A stretch of DNA of 64,000 nt, from assembly GCF_027533645.1 (NCBI RefSeq), contig NZ_JAQAGY010000025.1:1-64000 (forward strand), given 5' to 3'. The notes under the pieces were generated by a model. That model did not search any database, was not told the DNA's origin, and worked only from the letters and a program-made list of their open reading frames with translations. The stretch's first letter is position 1. Every line of letters starts with the position of its first letter. Source of the stretch: Paenibacillus caseinilyticus. Its GTDB lineage: Bacteria; Bacillota; Bacilli; Paenibacillales; NBRC-103111. Both the position numbers and the translations under genes were made by a program. Shown here one piece after another: positions 1-8,013 of the stretch.

Positions 1-27
1 GCGGTTCGATCCCGTCAGCCTCCACCA
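1..27 (+). tRNA. 3' end of a tRNA, probably tRNA-Val (cut by window start)
   Basis: The T arm (GGTTCGATCCC), the 3' acceptor strand, discriminator A and an encoded CCA (25-27) are visible. The anticodon lies outside the window. The end resembles the Bacillus tRNA-Val end, but identity is inferred only. Confidence 0.75.
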
Positions 28-42
28 TAATTGATTTACTGA

Positions 43-123
<81 letters not shown>

Positions 124-132
124 ACTTAGTGT

Positions 133-209
133 GGAGCCGTGGTGTAGAGGCCTAACATGCCTGCCTGTCACGCAGGAGACCGCGGGTTCGAATCCCGTCG
201 GCTCCGCCA
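133..209 (+). tRNA. tRNA-Asp(GTC)
   Basis: A 77-nt cloverleaf with acceptor GGAGCCG/CGGCTCC, anticodon loop CTGTCAC (GTC), T arm GGTTCGAATCC and encoded CCA. Confidence 0.96.
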
Positions 210-282
210 TTTTCGTTTATTCGAAACACATCGCAGTTTCGGAAACGAAGAGTTTCTGTAGCTTCGGTGTTTTATTGATTAT

Positions 283-357
283 GCCGTCGTAGCTCAGCGG
301 TAGAGCAACGCACTCGTAATGCGTAGGTCGGAGGTTCGATTCCTCTCGACGGCACCA
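283..357 (+). tRNA. tRNA-Thr(CGT)
   Basis: Acceptor GCCGTCG/CGACGGC, anticodon loop CTCGTAA (CGT), T arm GGTTCGATTCC and encoded CCA. Confidence 0.95.
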
Positions 358-367
358 GTAGTTCTAT

Positions 368-444
368 GGCGGTCGTGGCGAAGTGGTTAACGCATCGGTT
401 TGTGGATCCGACATTCGAGGGTTCAATTCCCTTCGACCGCCCCA
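368..444 (+). tRNA. tRNA-His(GTG)
   Basis: Anticodon GTG. The extra G at position -1 (368) pairs with discriminator C73 (441), the histidine identity element. CCA is encoded. Confidence 0.95.
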
Positions 445-467
445 TTATCTAGAATGATATAGTGCAT

Positions 468-542
468 TGGGGATTAGCCAAGCGGTAAGGCAACGGACTT
501 TGACTCCGTCATGCCTAGGTTCGAATCCTAGATCCCCAGCCA
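468..542 (+). tRNA. tRNA-Gln(TTG)
   Basis: Acceptor TGGGGAT/ATCCCCA, anticodon loop CTTTGAC (TTG), discriminator G and encoded CCA. Confidence 0.95.
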
Positions 543-548
543 TTGCAT

Positions 549-621
549 GAGCCATTAGCTCAGTTGGTAGAGCACCTGACTTTTAATCAGGGTGTCGTAG
601 GTTCGAGTCCTACATGGCTCA
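549..621 (+). tRNA. tRNA-Lys(TTT)
   Basis: Acceptor GAGCCAT/ATGGCTC, anticodon TTT. CCA is not encoded (CTT follows discriminator A621), so it must be added after transcription. Confidence 0.95.
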
Positions 622-640
622 CTTTTATTACTACCCACTT

Positions 641-715
641 GCGGAAGTGGCTCAGCGGTAGAGCATCGCCTTGCCAAGGCGAGGGTCGCGGGTTCGATTC
701 CCGTCTTCCGCTCCA
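641..715 (+). tRNA. tRNA-Gly(GCC), copy 1
   Basis: Acceptor GCGGAAG/CTTCCGC, anticodon loop TTGCCAA (GCC), encoded CCA. Identical over 75 nt to the copy at 747-821. Confidence 0.96.
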
Positions 716-746
716 TCATCTTCACTAGTGCTTGGTTTATTGTTAT

Positions 747-821
747 GCGGAAGTGGCTCAGCGGTAGAGCATCGCCTTGCCAAGGCGAGGGTCGCGGGTT
801 CGATTCCCGTCTTCCGCTCCA
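747..821 (+). tRNA. tRNA-Gly(GCC), copy 2
   Basis: Exact 75-nt repeat of the tRNA-Gly at 641-715, 31 nt downstream with an unrelated spacer, so a tandem gene duplication. Confidence 0.96.
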
Positions 822-844
822 ACCACCTTCTCCGCACCATACAT

Positions 845-924
845 GCCGGTATGGCGGAATTGGCAGACGCGCGCGACTCAAAATCGTGAGGGAAACCGTG
901 GGGGTTCGAGTCCCTCTACCGGCA
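845..924 (+). tRNA. tRNA-Leu(CAA)
   Basis: Acceptor GCCGGTA/TACCGGC, anticodon loop CTCAAAA (CAA at 879-881) and a longer variable region as in class II tRNAs. CCA is not encoded. Confidence 0.93.
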
Positions 925-931
925 TTATCAA

Positions 932-1008
932 CGGGACGTAGCTCAGCTTGGTAGAGCACCTGGTTTGGGACCAGGGGGTCGCATGTTCAAATCGTGTCGT
1001 CCCGACCA
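932..1008 (+). tRNA. tRNA-Pro(TGG)
   Basis: Acceptor CGGGACG/CGTCCCG, anticodon loop TTTGGGA (TGG) and encoded CCA. Confidence 0.95.
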
Positions 1009-1027
1009 TCTTTTTATTCTTAATTAT

Positions 1028-1101
1028 GCGGGTGTAGTTCAATGGTAGAACTCCAGCCTTCCAAGCTGGTAGCGTGGGTTCGATTCCCATCACCCGCTCC
1101 A
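1028..1101 (+). tRNA. tRNA-Gly(TCC)
   Basis: Acceptor GCGGGTG/CACCCGC, anticodon loop CTTCCAA (TCC) and encoded CCA. Only 1 nt separates it from the next tRNA. Confidence 0.95.
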
Positions 1102-1102
1102 T

Positions 1103-1176
1103 GTCCCAGTAGCTCAGTCGGATAGAGCACTCGCCTTCTAAGCGAGTTGTCGGGGGTTCGAATCCCTCCTGGGACG
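1103..1176 (+). tRNA. tRNA-Arg(TCT)
   Basis: Acceptor GTCCCAG/CTGGGAC, anticodon loop CTTCTAA (TCT), discriminator G and no encoded CCA. Last tRNA before the terminator. Confidence 0.95.
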
Positions 1177-1193
1177 CTTTGTATTATAACGGC

Positions 1194-1224
1194 AAGCCTT
1201 CTACTTTGGTAGAAGGCTTTTTTA
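1194..1224 (+). terminator. Terminator of the tRNA cluster
   Basis: Perfect 11-bp stem (1194-1204 with 1209-1219), 4-nt loop, then a T tract. Confidence 0.9.
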
Positions 1225-1354
1225 TTGTCTTTATGGACATTTTTAACTCCTCCATAGTTGATGTCTCTCCTGCTTACGCATTTCAACCAACCTTGTATAG
1301 TCCTCCCTGAACGGCAATTTATCCGCTTTAAAAATTTACCATGGAAAATTATGC

Positions 1355-1383
1355 TTGCTGGGTGGACCCGATTCGAGTAAAAT
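1355..1383 (+). promoter_or_regulatory. Sigma-A-type promoter of the bio operon
   Basis: TTGCTG (1355-1360), 17-nt spacer, TAAAAT (1378-1383). The expected start near 1390 lies just upstream of the BirA operator, so a bound repressor would block this promoter. Confidence 0.75.
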
Positions 1384-1396
1384 CAAAGCAAGCAAA

Positions 1397-1430
1397 TTGT
1401 AAACCATTGTTTGTTTTGATTGGTTAACAA
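1397..1430 (+). promoter_or_regulatory. BirA operator
   Basis: Inverted repeat TTGTAAACC-N16-GGTTAACAA. It matches the known BirA consensus (TTGTTAACC-N14/16-GGTTAACAA) with one change. Holo-BirA binding here is expected to repress the biotin operon when biotin is plentiful. Confidence 0.92.
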
Positions 1431-1450
1431 TAATTAGGAGTTGAGCGGCG

Positions 1451-2206
1451 ATAGGTAAAGGGCTATTTGTCACGGGAACAGATACGGAGGTAGGAAAAAC
1501 ATGGGTTACTTCCGCACTAGCCGCAGCGATCGTACAGCGGCTGCAACCAGACAAAGATAGAGATAACGTACGCAGATCTATACCTCTTGGAATATGGAAA
1601 CCAGTACAGTCGGGAACCAGCTTAGAAGATCCTAAGTCGGACAGTGCTAGACTCGTACGAGGCAGCGGTGTAGAGCAGACCGAGACGGAGACCGTCTCAA
1701 TCACTCTGCTGGCCCCTTTGGCCCCTTGGATGGCGGCTGTACATGAAAATAAGTACATTTCCTGGGATGAACTGGTCGCGGAAGGGAAGCGAAGGATGAC
1801 TGTAGTGCCGCGCTTGCTGATCGAAGGGGCGGGAGGACTGCTCGTTCCCTTGACGGAGCAGCATATGGTTGCTGACTTGGCTGCTGCAATGAAGCTGCCC
1901 TTACTGATTGTAGCCCGAGCTGGGTTGGGCACGGTCAACCATACTCTGCTTACAATTGAAGCTGCGAGGTACAGAGGGCTTACGATTGCCGGGGTTCTGC
2001 TGAACGGATACCGGGAGGGGGAGGAGCGAGCTGTAGACGAAAATATCTTGATGATCGAAAGCTTCGGTGCAGTCAGGGTATGGGGCGCGCTTCCTCAGTT
2101 GGACGAAGAGCCTGTAACTCCTGAAGAGTGGAAGTGTTGGAGAGCCAAATGGATAGGGATCATGGAGTCACGGACTCGGATGGATGATATTATGGCATTT
2201 TTTTAA
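1451..2206 (+). CDS. bioD: Dethiobiotin synthetase BioD (start codon non-canonical or damaged)
   Basis: ATP-dependent carboxylase that turns 7,8-diaminopelargonate and CO2 into dethiobiotin in the cytoplasm. The frame shows the family P-loop near the N-terminus (FVTGTDTEVGKT), then WKPVQSGT and EGAGGLLVPL; about 251 residues, the normal length. First gene of the operon behind the BirA operator. Oddity: the frame is closed upstream by TGA at 1442-1444 and has no ATG, GTG or TTG before the P-loop. The codon best placed after AGGAG (1436-1440) is ATA at 1451. The first in-frame ATG (1718) would delete the P-loop. Either a rare ATA start is used, or there is an indel: TTG at 1441 has a good position but is one frame off. 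Product identity is firm; the start is not. Confidence 0.85.
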   Translation: MGKGLFVTGTDTEVGKTWVTSALAAAIVQRLQPDKDRDNVRRSIPLGIWKPVQSGTSLEDPKSDSARLVRGSGVEQTETETVSITLLAPLAPWMAAVHENKYISWDELVAEGKRRMTVVPRLLIEGAGGLLVPLTEQHMVADLAAAMKLPLLIVARAGLGTVNHTLLTIEAARYRGLTIAGVLLNGYREGEERAVDENILMIESFGAVRVWGALPQLDEEPVTPEEWKCWRAKWIGIMESRTRMDDIMAFF

Positions 2207-2248
2207 TGTTTTTACGGATAGGTCAATTTAGCGAAGGAGATGGGATAC

Positions 2249-3244
2249 TTGCTAACCACTACATATTCGGATTGGAATGCATTGGCCGTTAAAGTGATCC
2301 AGGGGGAATGCCTGACAATGCAGGAAGGGCTGAGCATACTCGAAGCGGCTGATGAAGAGCTTCTTGGCATTATGGATGCCGCATTCCGAGTACGAAGGCA
2401 TTATTACGGGAAGAAGGTCAAGCTAAATCTCATTATCAATGCCAAAAGCGGATTATGCCCTGAGGATTGCGGGTACTGCTCCCAATCTATTGTCTCTAAA
2501 GCGGCGATCACCAAGTACCCCTTGCTTGAGAAGGAGACGCTCGTAGATGGCGCTCGCAAAGCGATGGAGCTTAAGGTGGGTACCTATTGCATAGTGGCCA
2601 GCGGACGTGGTCCTACAGGACGGGAGCTTGACCAAGTGGTGGAAGCGGTCAAAGAAATCAAGTCGAGTATGCCGATGAAAATCTGTGCCTGTCTTGGGAT
2701 ACTTAGTGATGAGCAGGCGGTGAAATTAAAAGAAGCCGGTGTGGACCGGTACAACCATAATTTGAATACAAGCAAAGGGAACTTCAGTAACATTACAACC
2801 ACGCATACGTACGACGACCGGGTAGAGACAGTGGAGAAAGCCAAAGCGGCAGGAATGTCCCCGTGTTCCGGATGCATTATCGGCATGGGAGAGACAAACG
2901 AGGAAATCGTCGAGATGGCCTATGCCCTGCGTGAACTGGACGCGGATTCGATTCCGGTTAATTTTTTGAATTCCATTCCCGGCACCCCTCTGGAGCATCG
3001 GCGCGATCTCGATCCGCGGCGCTGTCTTAAGGTTCTGGCCTTGATAAGATTAATTTGTCCGACCAAGGAAATCCGAGTGGCCGGCGGAAGGGAAGTCAAT
3101 CTTCGATCCATGCAGCCGTTGGCTTTATATGCGGCCAACTCGGTGTTCGTAGGGGATTATCTCACCACGGAAGGTCAGGAAGCAACCGCCGATCACAAGA
3201 TGATCGAGGATATGGGCTTTGAAATTGAGCTCTGTGCCCTATAG
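2249..3244 (+). CDS. bioB: Biotin synthase BioB
   Basis: Radical-SAM enzyme that inserts sulfur into dethiobiotin, the last step of biotin synthesis. The radical-SAM motif CPEDCGYC supplies C70, C74 and C77 for the 4Fe-4S cluster. Further family motifs are YNHNLNTS, SGCIIGMGET, NFLNSIPGTPL and VAGGREVNLR. Length 331 aa, usual for the family. Start choice: an ATG at 2240 directly abuts the Shine-Dalgarno GAAGGAG (2233-2239) and is too close; TTG at 2249 has a 9-nt spacing and is preferred, with 2240 as the alternative (334 aa). It follows bioD by about 40 nt and is probably co-transcribed. Confidence 0.95.
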   Translation: MLTTTYSDWNALAVKVIQGECLTMQEGLSILEAADEELLGIMDAAFRVRRHYYGKKVKLNLIINAKSGLCPEDCGYCSQSIVSKAAITKYPLLEKETLVDGARKAMELKVGTYCIVASGRGPTGRELDQVVEAVKEIKSSMPMKICACLGILSDEQAVKLKEAGVDRYNHNLNTSKGNFSNITTTHTYDDRVETVEKAKAAGMSPCSGCIIGMGETNEEIVEMAYALRELDADSIPVNFLNSIPGTPLEHRRDLDPRRCLKVLALIRLICPTKEIRVAGGREVNLRSMQPLALYAANSVFVGDYLTTEGQEATADHKMIEDMGFEIELCAL

Positions 3245-3263
3245 AAAGGAGAAGCGGTCACCT

Positions 3264-4433
3264 GTGTCTCTGCAGCAGCTGAACTGGATGCAAACGGAAC
3301 TGGAAACGCTGAGAGAGCAGAAGAAGTTCCGTTCCTTGGTGGAATCGAAGCCTCAGCCGGATGGTTGGGTGCTTCGCGATGGACGCCGGATGTTGAATCT
3401 GGCATCAAATCACTATTTGGGCTTGGATTCGGTGGAGATGGATACCTCTAATGAAGAATTAGGAGAGCACGGTTTGGGGGCGGGCGCTTCTCGCCATGTG
3501 ACGGGGCATCATCCGCTCTATACGAGAATGGAAGAGGAATTTGCGGTCTTTAAGGGCACGGAGAGCTGTCTTCTTTTCTCCTGCGGGTATATGGCGAATA
3601 TCGGGGTGATCCCTGCCTTGGTCGGCCGTGCCGATTATGTCTTCAGCGACCGGCTCAACCATGCGAGCATAACGGAAGGTATTCTGCTGAGCAGAGCGCA
3701 CAGCTGCCGGTACAGACACCGAGACATCGATCAGTTGGAGGCACAGCTTCAGAAGGCTCCAGCAGGAGTCAAAAAGCTGATTGTGACGGACTCGATTTTT
3801 AGCATGGATGGGAGTATGGCGCCTCTGCTTGAGCTGGTGGAGCTTAAGGACCGGTATGGGGCTATGCTGATGGTCGACGAGGCGCACAGCGGGGGCCTGT
3901 ATAGCGAAGAGGGCCAGGGGCTCATCCATGCCTTGGGGCTGTCGGATCGAGTAGAGGTTCAGATGGGAACATTCAGTAAGGCTTATGGCTGCTATGGGGC
4001 TTACGTGGCCGGCGATCGGCTCCTCAAGGAATATTTGACGAATAAGGCGAGAAGCTTGATCTATACCACGGCCCTGCCACCTGTCCTGATCGCCGGCATT
4101 CACAGCAGATGGAGGTCGGTCAAAGAACAAGGGGGACGCAGGAGGGACCTGCAGCAAAAGGCGGCGAGGTTCCGGCAAACCCTCCAGCAGGCCGGCTTGG
4201 ATACGGGCCGCAGCGAGTGCCAGATTGTTCCTCTGCTGCTCGGCAGCAACGAACGGGCTCTAACAGTGAGTGAGCGGCTCCAGCAAGAGGGTATCGCCGC
4301 TGTAGCAATCAGGCCCCCCACGGTTCCGGAAGGAGAGGCCCGCATCCGGTTTAGCTTGATGGCAACCCACAGAGACGAAGATCTGGAATGGGCGTTGGAG
4401 CATATCATCCGGATAGGACGTGAGGAATCATGA
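3264..4433 (+). CDS. bioF: 8-amino-7-oxononanoate synthase BioF
   Basis: PLP-dependent condensation of pimeloyl-ACP (or -CoA) with L-alanine, first step of the biotin ring pathway. The alpha-oxoamine synthase signature is visible: LASNHYLGL, GAGASRHVTGHH, DEAH (D205, H208) and the PLP lysine in TFSKAYG (K239). About 389 aa, usual. Start: GTG at 3264 lies 12 nt after AAAGGAG (3245-3251); the longer frame from 3219 would overlap bioB by 26 nt without a better ribosome site. It overlaps the next gene by 4 nt (ATGA), which suggests translational coupling. Confidence 0.95.
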   Translation: MSLQQLNWMQTELETLREQKKFRSLVESKPQPDGWVLRDGRRMLNLASNHYLGLDSVEMDTSNEELGEHGLGAGASRHVTGHHPLYTRMEEEFAVFKGTESCLLFSCGYMANIGVIPALVGRADYVFSDRLNHASITEGILLSRAHSCRYRHRDIDQLEAQLQKAPAGVKKLIVTDSIFSMDGSMAPLLELVELKDRYGAMLMVDEAHSGGLYSEEGQGLIHALGLSDRVEVQMGTFSKAYGCYGAYVAGDRLLKEYLTNKARSLIYTTALPPVLIAGIHSRWRSVKEQGGRRRDLQQKAARFRQTLQQAGLDTGRSECQIVPLLLGSNERALTVSERLQQEGIAAVAIRPPTVPEGEARIRFSLMATHRDEDLEWALEHIIRIGREES

Positions 4434-5239
4434 ATGGACTACAGACCGAGCGCCGTATGCTGTGGATTCACGGCTGGGGGATGCATCCGGAGATCTGGCC
4501 CCATTATGACCGATCCGAAGCGAGGGGCCACGCGGCAGATCAAGCCCGAGGCCTTGTGCCCGGTTGGCACAGCTTCTTCTCATACCATGGGTGCGGCAGC
4601 ATACAACAGATGGCAGAGCGTCTGAAGAGCAGCATACAGGAAGAAAAGCCTAATGTCCTAGTAGGATGGTCGCTTGGCGGAATGCTGGCGCTTCAGTGGT
4701 TGGCAGAGCGGCTGGAGCGGGGCGAGGGTAGAAACGAAGGACGCGGTGAGGAGCTTCCAGTGGTGGTTCTGGTCGGTACTACCTTGCGATTCGTAGATCG
4801 TGAACGTAAGAGTGGCTGGCCAAAACGTATTCTCGAACGTATGCTTGCGAAGTTGGGGGAGGTGCCGGAAGCGGTATTGGAACAATTCGCGGTTTCCATG
4901 CTGGCTGAAGCGGAGCAGGAGGATAAGGGGCTTCAGCAGAGAGTGAAGGCAGCTGCCCGAAGGACGGATTTTGCTGGAGAGGGGCTGCAGGCCGGCTTGG
5001 CTTACTTGATCGAGTCGGATCTGAGGTCTAGCTGGGCGGAACACTTGATTCCGGCGCTGCAGAACAGCAGGCTGCGCCTGCTCTGGATTCATGGAGAAGC
5101 GGATCCCGTCTGTCCCCTTGGTGCCGTTCCTGACAGAGTGGAAGGGCTGCAGAAGTGTCTGGTCAGCGGCGCAGGACACCTGCCGTTCCTCACGCAAGAA
5201 GGTATCTTCTACGAGCGTATAAAGGAGTTTGCCGAATGA
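4430..5239 (+). CDS. BioH-like pimeloyl-ACP methyl ester carboxylesterase
   Basis: Alpha/beta hydrolase of 269 aa. Family features: oxyanion motif IHGWG near the N-terminus, nucleophile elbow GWSLGG (S81), D225 in GEADPVCP and H250 in GAGHLPF, a complete Ser-Asp-His triad. Its place between bioF and bioC with 4-nt overlaps on both sides argues that it does the BioH job: removing the methyl group that BioC adds, to release pimeloyl-ACP. The role is inferred from context; low-level similarity would fit many esterases, and functional BioH replacements (BioG, BioK, BioV types) are diverse. Confidence 0.8.
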   Translation: MNGLQTERRMLWIHGWGMHPEIWPHYDRSEARGHAADQARGLVPGWHSFFSYHGCGSIQQMAERLKSSIQEEKPNVLVGWSLGGMLALQWLAERLERGEGRNEGRGEELPVVVLVGTTLRFVDRERKSGWPKRILERMLAKLGEVPEAVLEQFAVSMLAEAEQEDKGLQQRVKAAARRTDFAGEGLQAGLAYLIESDLRSSWAEHLIPALQNSRLRLLWIHGEADPVCPLGAVPDRVEGLQKCLVSGAGHLPFLTQEGIFYERIKEFAE

Positions 5240-6096
5240 CAACGATTGGCATCGATAAGGGAAGAGTTAGACGCCACTTTGACCGGCATGCCCATGAATA
5301 CGACCGGTATGCGGCCGTTCAGCGTCATATGGCGGAAGAGCTGCAGGCCGGCTTGTGTGAGCGGCGCAATGGGCAGGAGGTTCGGCGCATCGTAGAAATC
5401 GGTTGCGGTACGGGGCTGCTGACCGCTATGCTGCTGGATGCCTATCCATATGCAGACGTAACCTCAATCGACATCTCCCCGAAGATGGCGGAAGCAACGA
5501 GGCTTCGATGCATGAGCGAAGCGGAGAGAAGGCTTACTGTGCTCACTGCGGATGCGGAAAGCATTCTATTGGAAGCCGAATGGGCACAGGAACGATTCGC
5601 CGATATCGACCTCCTGGTCTCCAGTGCAGCCTTCCAGTGGTTTAACGATACAAGGCAGACGCTGAACCTGTGGCTCGGAAGGATGAGCGCTGCAGGCCTT
5701 TTGGCGTTCGCCACGTTCGGCCCGGATACGTTCAACGAGCTGCACAGCGCGTTCCGGATAGCGGAGCAGGAGCTGGGCATCGAGCCGCAATCCAGCGGAC
5801 AGCATTTCATGAGCCAGGAAGAATGGGAGGGGCTGCTGTATTCCTATGACAAGTTCCCTTGGGAGGTGGACTGCAGGGAAGAGCTTGTCTTGCAGCGTTT
5901 CGATAGCGTGCTCAGTTTTCTTGACAGCATCAAGAGGGTTGGCGCCGGCAATGCCGTCCAAGACGGGAGGGAAGGCTTCCCTTCGGCCCGCCAAAGAATG
6001 AAGAAGATGATCGAAGCCTATACGCAGGTCTATGGCAGCAATGACGGAATTCCCGCCACGTATCAGCTCTATTATACTTTTTATGGAAAAGGGTAG
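5236..6096 (+). CDS. bioC: Malonyl-ACP O-methyltransferase BioC
   Basis: SAM-dependent methyltransferase that caps malonyl-ACP so the fatty acid machinery can build the pimeloyl chain. The start ATG at 5236 overlaps the hydrolase stop. Early residues RRHFDRHAHEYDRYA are typical of BioC, followed by SAM motif I (VEIGCGTGLLT), then DISPKM and the SSAAFQWFND region. Length 286 aa. Last gene of the bio operon; no clear terminator follows before the next promoter at about 6114. The longer upstream frame from 5155 is only overlap with the previous gene. Confidence 0.93.
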   Translation: MTTIGIDKGRVRRHFDRHAHEYDRYAAVQRHMAEELQAGLCERRNGQEVRRIVEIGCGTGLLTAMLLDAYPYADVTSIDISPKMAEATRLRCMSEAERRLTVLTADAESILLEAEWAQERFADIDLLVSSAAFQWFNDTRQTLNLWLGRMSAAGLLAFATFGPDTFNELHSAFRIAEQELGIEPQSSGQHFMSQEEWEGLLYSYDKFPWEVDCREELVLQRFDSVLSFLDSIKRVGAGNAVQDGREGFPSARQRMKKMIEAYTQVYGSNDGIPATYQLYYTFYGKG

Positions 6097-6113
6097 TTTT
6101 GAAGGGCGGAGTA

Positions 6114-6142
6114 TGGCACATTGTCGGGAGTTGTCATATAAT
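6114..6142 (+). promoter_or_regulatory. Candidate promoter of the KDG operon
   Basis: A perfect TATAAT (6137-6142) with a weak -35 region (TGGCAC, 6114-6119) at 17 nt. It lies in the gap between bioC and the SDR gene. Confidence 0.5.
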
Positions 6143-6160
6143 GAAGGGGTGAAGTTGATC

Positions 6161-6172
6161 GCAAACGTGTGC
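6161..6172 (+). promoter_or_regulatory. Candidate LacI-family operator (KdgR-like)
   Basis: GCAAACGTGTGC is a near-palindrome (one mismatch) with a central CG, the layout of LacI/CcpA-type operators. It begins 19 nt downstream of the -10 box, where a repressor would block transcription. In Bacillus the KDG genes are controlled by the LacI-family KdgR. Which regulator binds here is inference; a CcpA cre is the alternative but the match is poor. Confidence 0.35.
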
Positions 6173-6217
6173 AAAACGTCTGTGAAAAGACTTAAAACGC
6201 TTAAATGGGGTGTAGAG

Positions 6218-6973
6218 ATGAATATGTTTGATCTGACCGGAAAAGTCGCTTTGGTAACGGGCGGTGCTGTGGGCTTGGGCGGAGGCATTTCGCTGGGACT
6301 GGCCAAGGCGGGCGCAGATGTTGTCATCGTCACAAGCAACGACCGTACGCGTGAAGTTCAACAAGAGATTGAAGGCATGGGCCGTAAAGTACATACGATC
6401 GTAGCCAATCTCATGGACGAGCAGGCGCTGAAGGGCGTCGTGGAAGAGGCTCTTTCCGTTTTCGGCAAGATCGACATTCTCGTCAACAACTCGGGCATCA
6501 TCCGCCGGACACCGGCAGCCGAGCACGGGGCGCAGGATTGGCACGATGTGCTTAACTTGAACCTGAATTCGGCGTTCTTCCTGTGCCAGCTGGTGGGCCG
6601 CGAGATGATCAAACAAGGTTCGGGCAAAATCATCAATATCGCTTCCCTGCTGAGCTTCCAGGGGGGGATTAACGTGCCGGGCTATACCGCTTCGAAGCAC
6701 GCGATCACCGGTGTTACCAAGGCACTTGCTAACGAATGGGCCAGCAAAGGCGTTCAGGTGAATGCGATTGCACCGGGCTATATGTCGACAGACAATACAG
6801 CTGCCCTGCGTGCTGACGAAGAACGCAGCTCGCAGATTCTGGTCCGTATTCCGGCTGGGCGCTGGGGCACGACGGAGGATCTGCAGGGACCTGTCATATT
6901 CCTGGCGTCCCCAGCATCGGACTATATGAACGGTCACGTCCTGTGCGTGGACGGCGGATGGATGGCACGATAA
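6218..6973 (+). CDS. kduD: KduD-type 2-deoxy-D-gluconate 3-dehydrogenase (SDR)
   Basis: Short-chain dehydrogenase of about 251 aa. Visible: MFDLTGKVALVTGG with the NAD-binding glycine motif, NNSGI, catalytic serine (IINIASLLS), YTASK catalytic Tyr and Lys, and the C-terminal VDGGWMAR typical of KduD. KduD interconverts 2,5-diketo-3-deoxygluconate and 2-keto-3-deoxygluconate (KDG) in pectin and uronate breakdown. Start ATG 6218 (next ATG 6224 also possible); the frame upstream to 6032 runs into bioC and lacks family residues. The next gene overlaps by 1 nt (TAATG). Gluconate 5-dehydrogenase is the close alternative, but the kdgK-kdgA context favours KduD. Confidence 0.82.
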   Translation: MNMFDLTGKVALVTGGAVGLGGGISLGLAKAGADVVIVTSNDRTREVQQEIEGMGRKVHTIVANLMDEQALKGVVEEALSVFGKIDILVNNSGIIRRTPAAEHGAQDWHDVLNLNLNSAFFLCQLVGREMIKQGSGKIINIASLLSFQGGINVPGYTASKHAITGVTKALANEWASKGVQVNAIAPGYMSTDNTAALRADEERSSQILVRIPAGRWGTTEDLQGPVIFLASPASDYMNGHVLCVDGGWMAR

Positions 6974-7956
6974 TGGCAGACAGCGGACATAGAACAGAAC
7001 ACCAAATGTTCCGTCCGGAAATCATCACCTTCGGAGAGACGATGGCGCTGATTATGCCGGAGGGCTCCAAAGGGATCGAGTATTCGGGCAGCTTCCAAGG
7101 GCTGTTCGGCGGAGCGGAGAGCAATGTCGCCATCGGCATATCCCGACTTGGTCACCGTGCGGGGTGGTTCAGCCATCTTGGCAAAGACCCTTTTGGCCGG
7201 ATGATCCTCAAGAAGATCCGTGGGGAAGGCGTGGATGTTTCCCGAGCGGAACTGACGGCGGAAGCGCCTACAGGTCTTATGCTGCGGGAAGTCGTGTCCG
7301 GCAAAACTTCCGTCTACTATTATCGCAAAGGTTCGGCTGCCAGTCTGCTTTGCCCGGAGCATCTTGATGAAGAATATATCGCCCAGGCGAAATATCTGCA
7401 CATCACCGGCATTACGGCAGCACTGAGCGAGTCCTGCCGCGACACGCTGCGCGAAGCGATTCGGATCGCCCGCAAGCATGGCGTGAAGATTTGTTTTGAC
7501 CCCAATCTTCGTCTGAAGCTGTGGACCATCGACGAAGCGAGAGAGGTTCTTCTGGAGCTGGCCCGGGAGGCGGATTACTTCCTGCCGGGGCTCGATGAGC
7601 TCAAGCTGCTCTATCAGACGGAGAGCTTCGATGACATCATAGCCAAGCTGGGCGAGCTGAAGGCGGTCTCCATCGTTAAGGGCGGCGAAGATGAGACCTA
7701 TGTGGTGGAGAATGGCGAAGTCTCGGCGGTTCCCTACTACAAGGCGGAACAGGTTATCGATACGGTGGGCGCGGGGGACGGGTTCTGCGCGGGTTTTTTC
7801 GTGGGCCTGCTCAAAGGATACAGTCATCTCGAAGCCGTACGTCTCGGCAATCTCATCGGCTGCATGGTTGTTCAGATGGAAGGCGATTGGGAAGGCATTC
7901 CCACATGGGAGCAGGTAGAGGCCTTCCTGAACAACGTTAAGCACGTAGAACGATAA
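6973..7956 (+). CDS. kdgK: 2-keto-3-deoxygluconate kinase KdgK (PfkB family)
   Basis: Phosphorylates KDG to KDPG with ATP. PfkB-family sugar kinase of 327 aa with the N-terminal FGETMALIMP and GGAESNVAIGISRLG signature, FDPNLR in the middle, and the C-terminal ATP/anion-hole motif DTVGAGDGFCAGF containing the catalytic Asp. Start ATG 6973 shares one base with the previous stop, so translation is coupled. Followed by kdgA after 57 nt. Other PfkB sugar kinases are possible by sequence alone; the neighbours make KDG the likely substrate. Confidence 0.9.
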   Translation: MADSGHRTEHQMFRPEIITFGETMALIMPEGSKGIEYSGSFQGLFGGAESNVAIGISRLGHRAGWFSHLGKDPFGRMILKKIRGEGVDVSRAELTAEAPTGLMLREVVSGKTSVYYYRKGSAASLLCPEHLDEEYIAQAKYLHITGITAALSESCRDTLREAIRIARKHGVKICFDPNLRLKLWTIDEAREVLLELAREADYFLPGLDELKLLYQTESFDDIIAKLGELKAVSIVKGGEDETYVVENGEVSAVPYYKAEQVIDTVGAGDGFCAGFFVGLLKGYSHLEAVRLGNLIGCMVVQMEGDWEGIPTWEQVEAFLNNVKHVER

Positions 7957-8013
7957 GAGGTTGCCCGAAGTTCAGGGAGAGTTCATCCAAGTGGGTTAGG
8001 GAGGATACGGGGA

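Noticed and set aside
555..1286. Several ORFs in the tRNA cluster
   Set aside because: They read across tRNA genes on both strands and have no ribosome sites.
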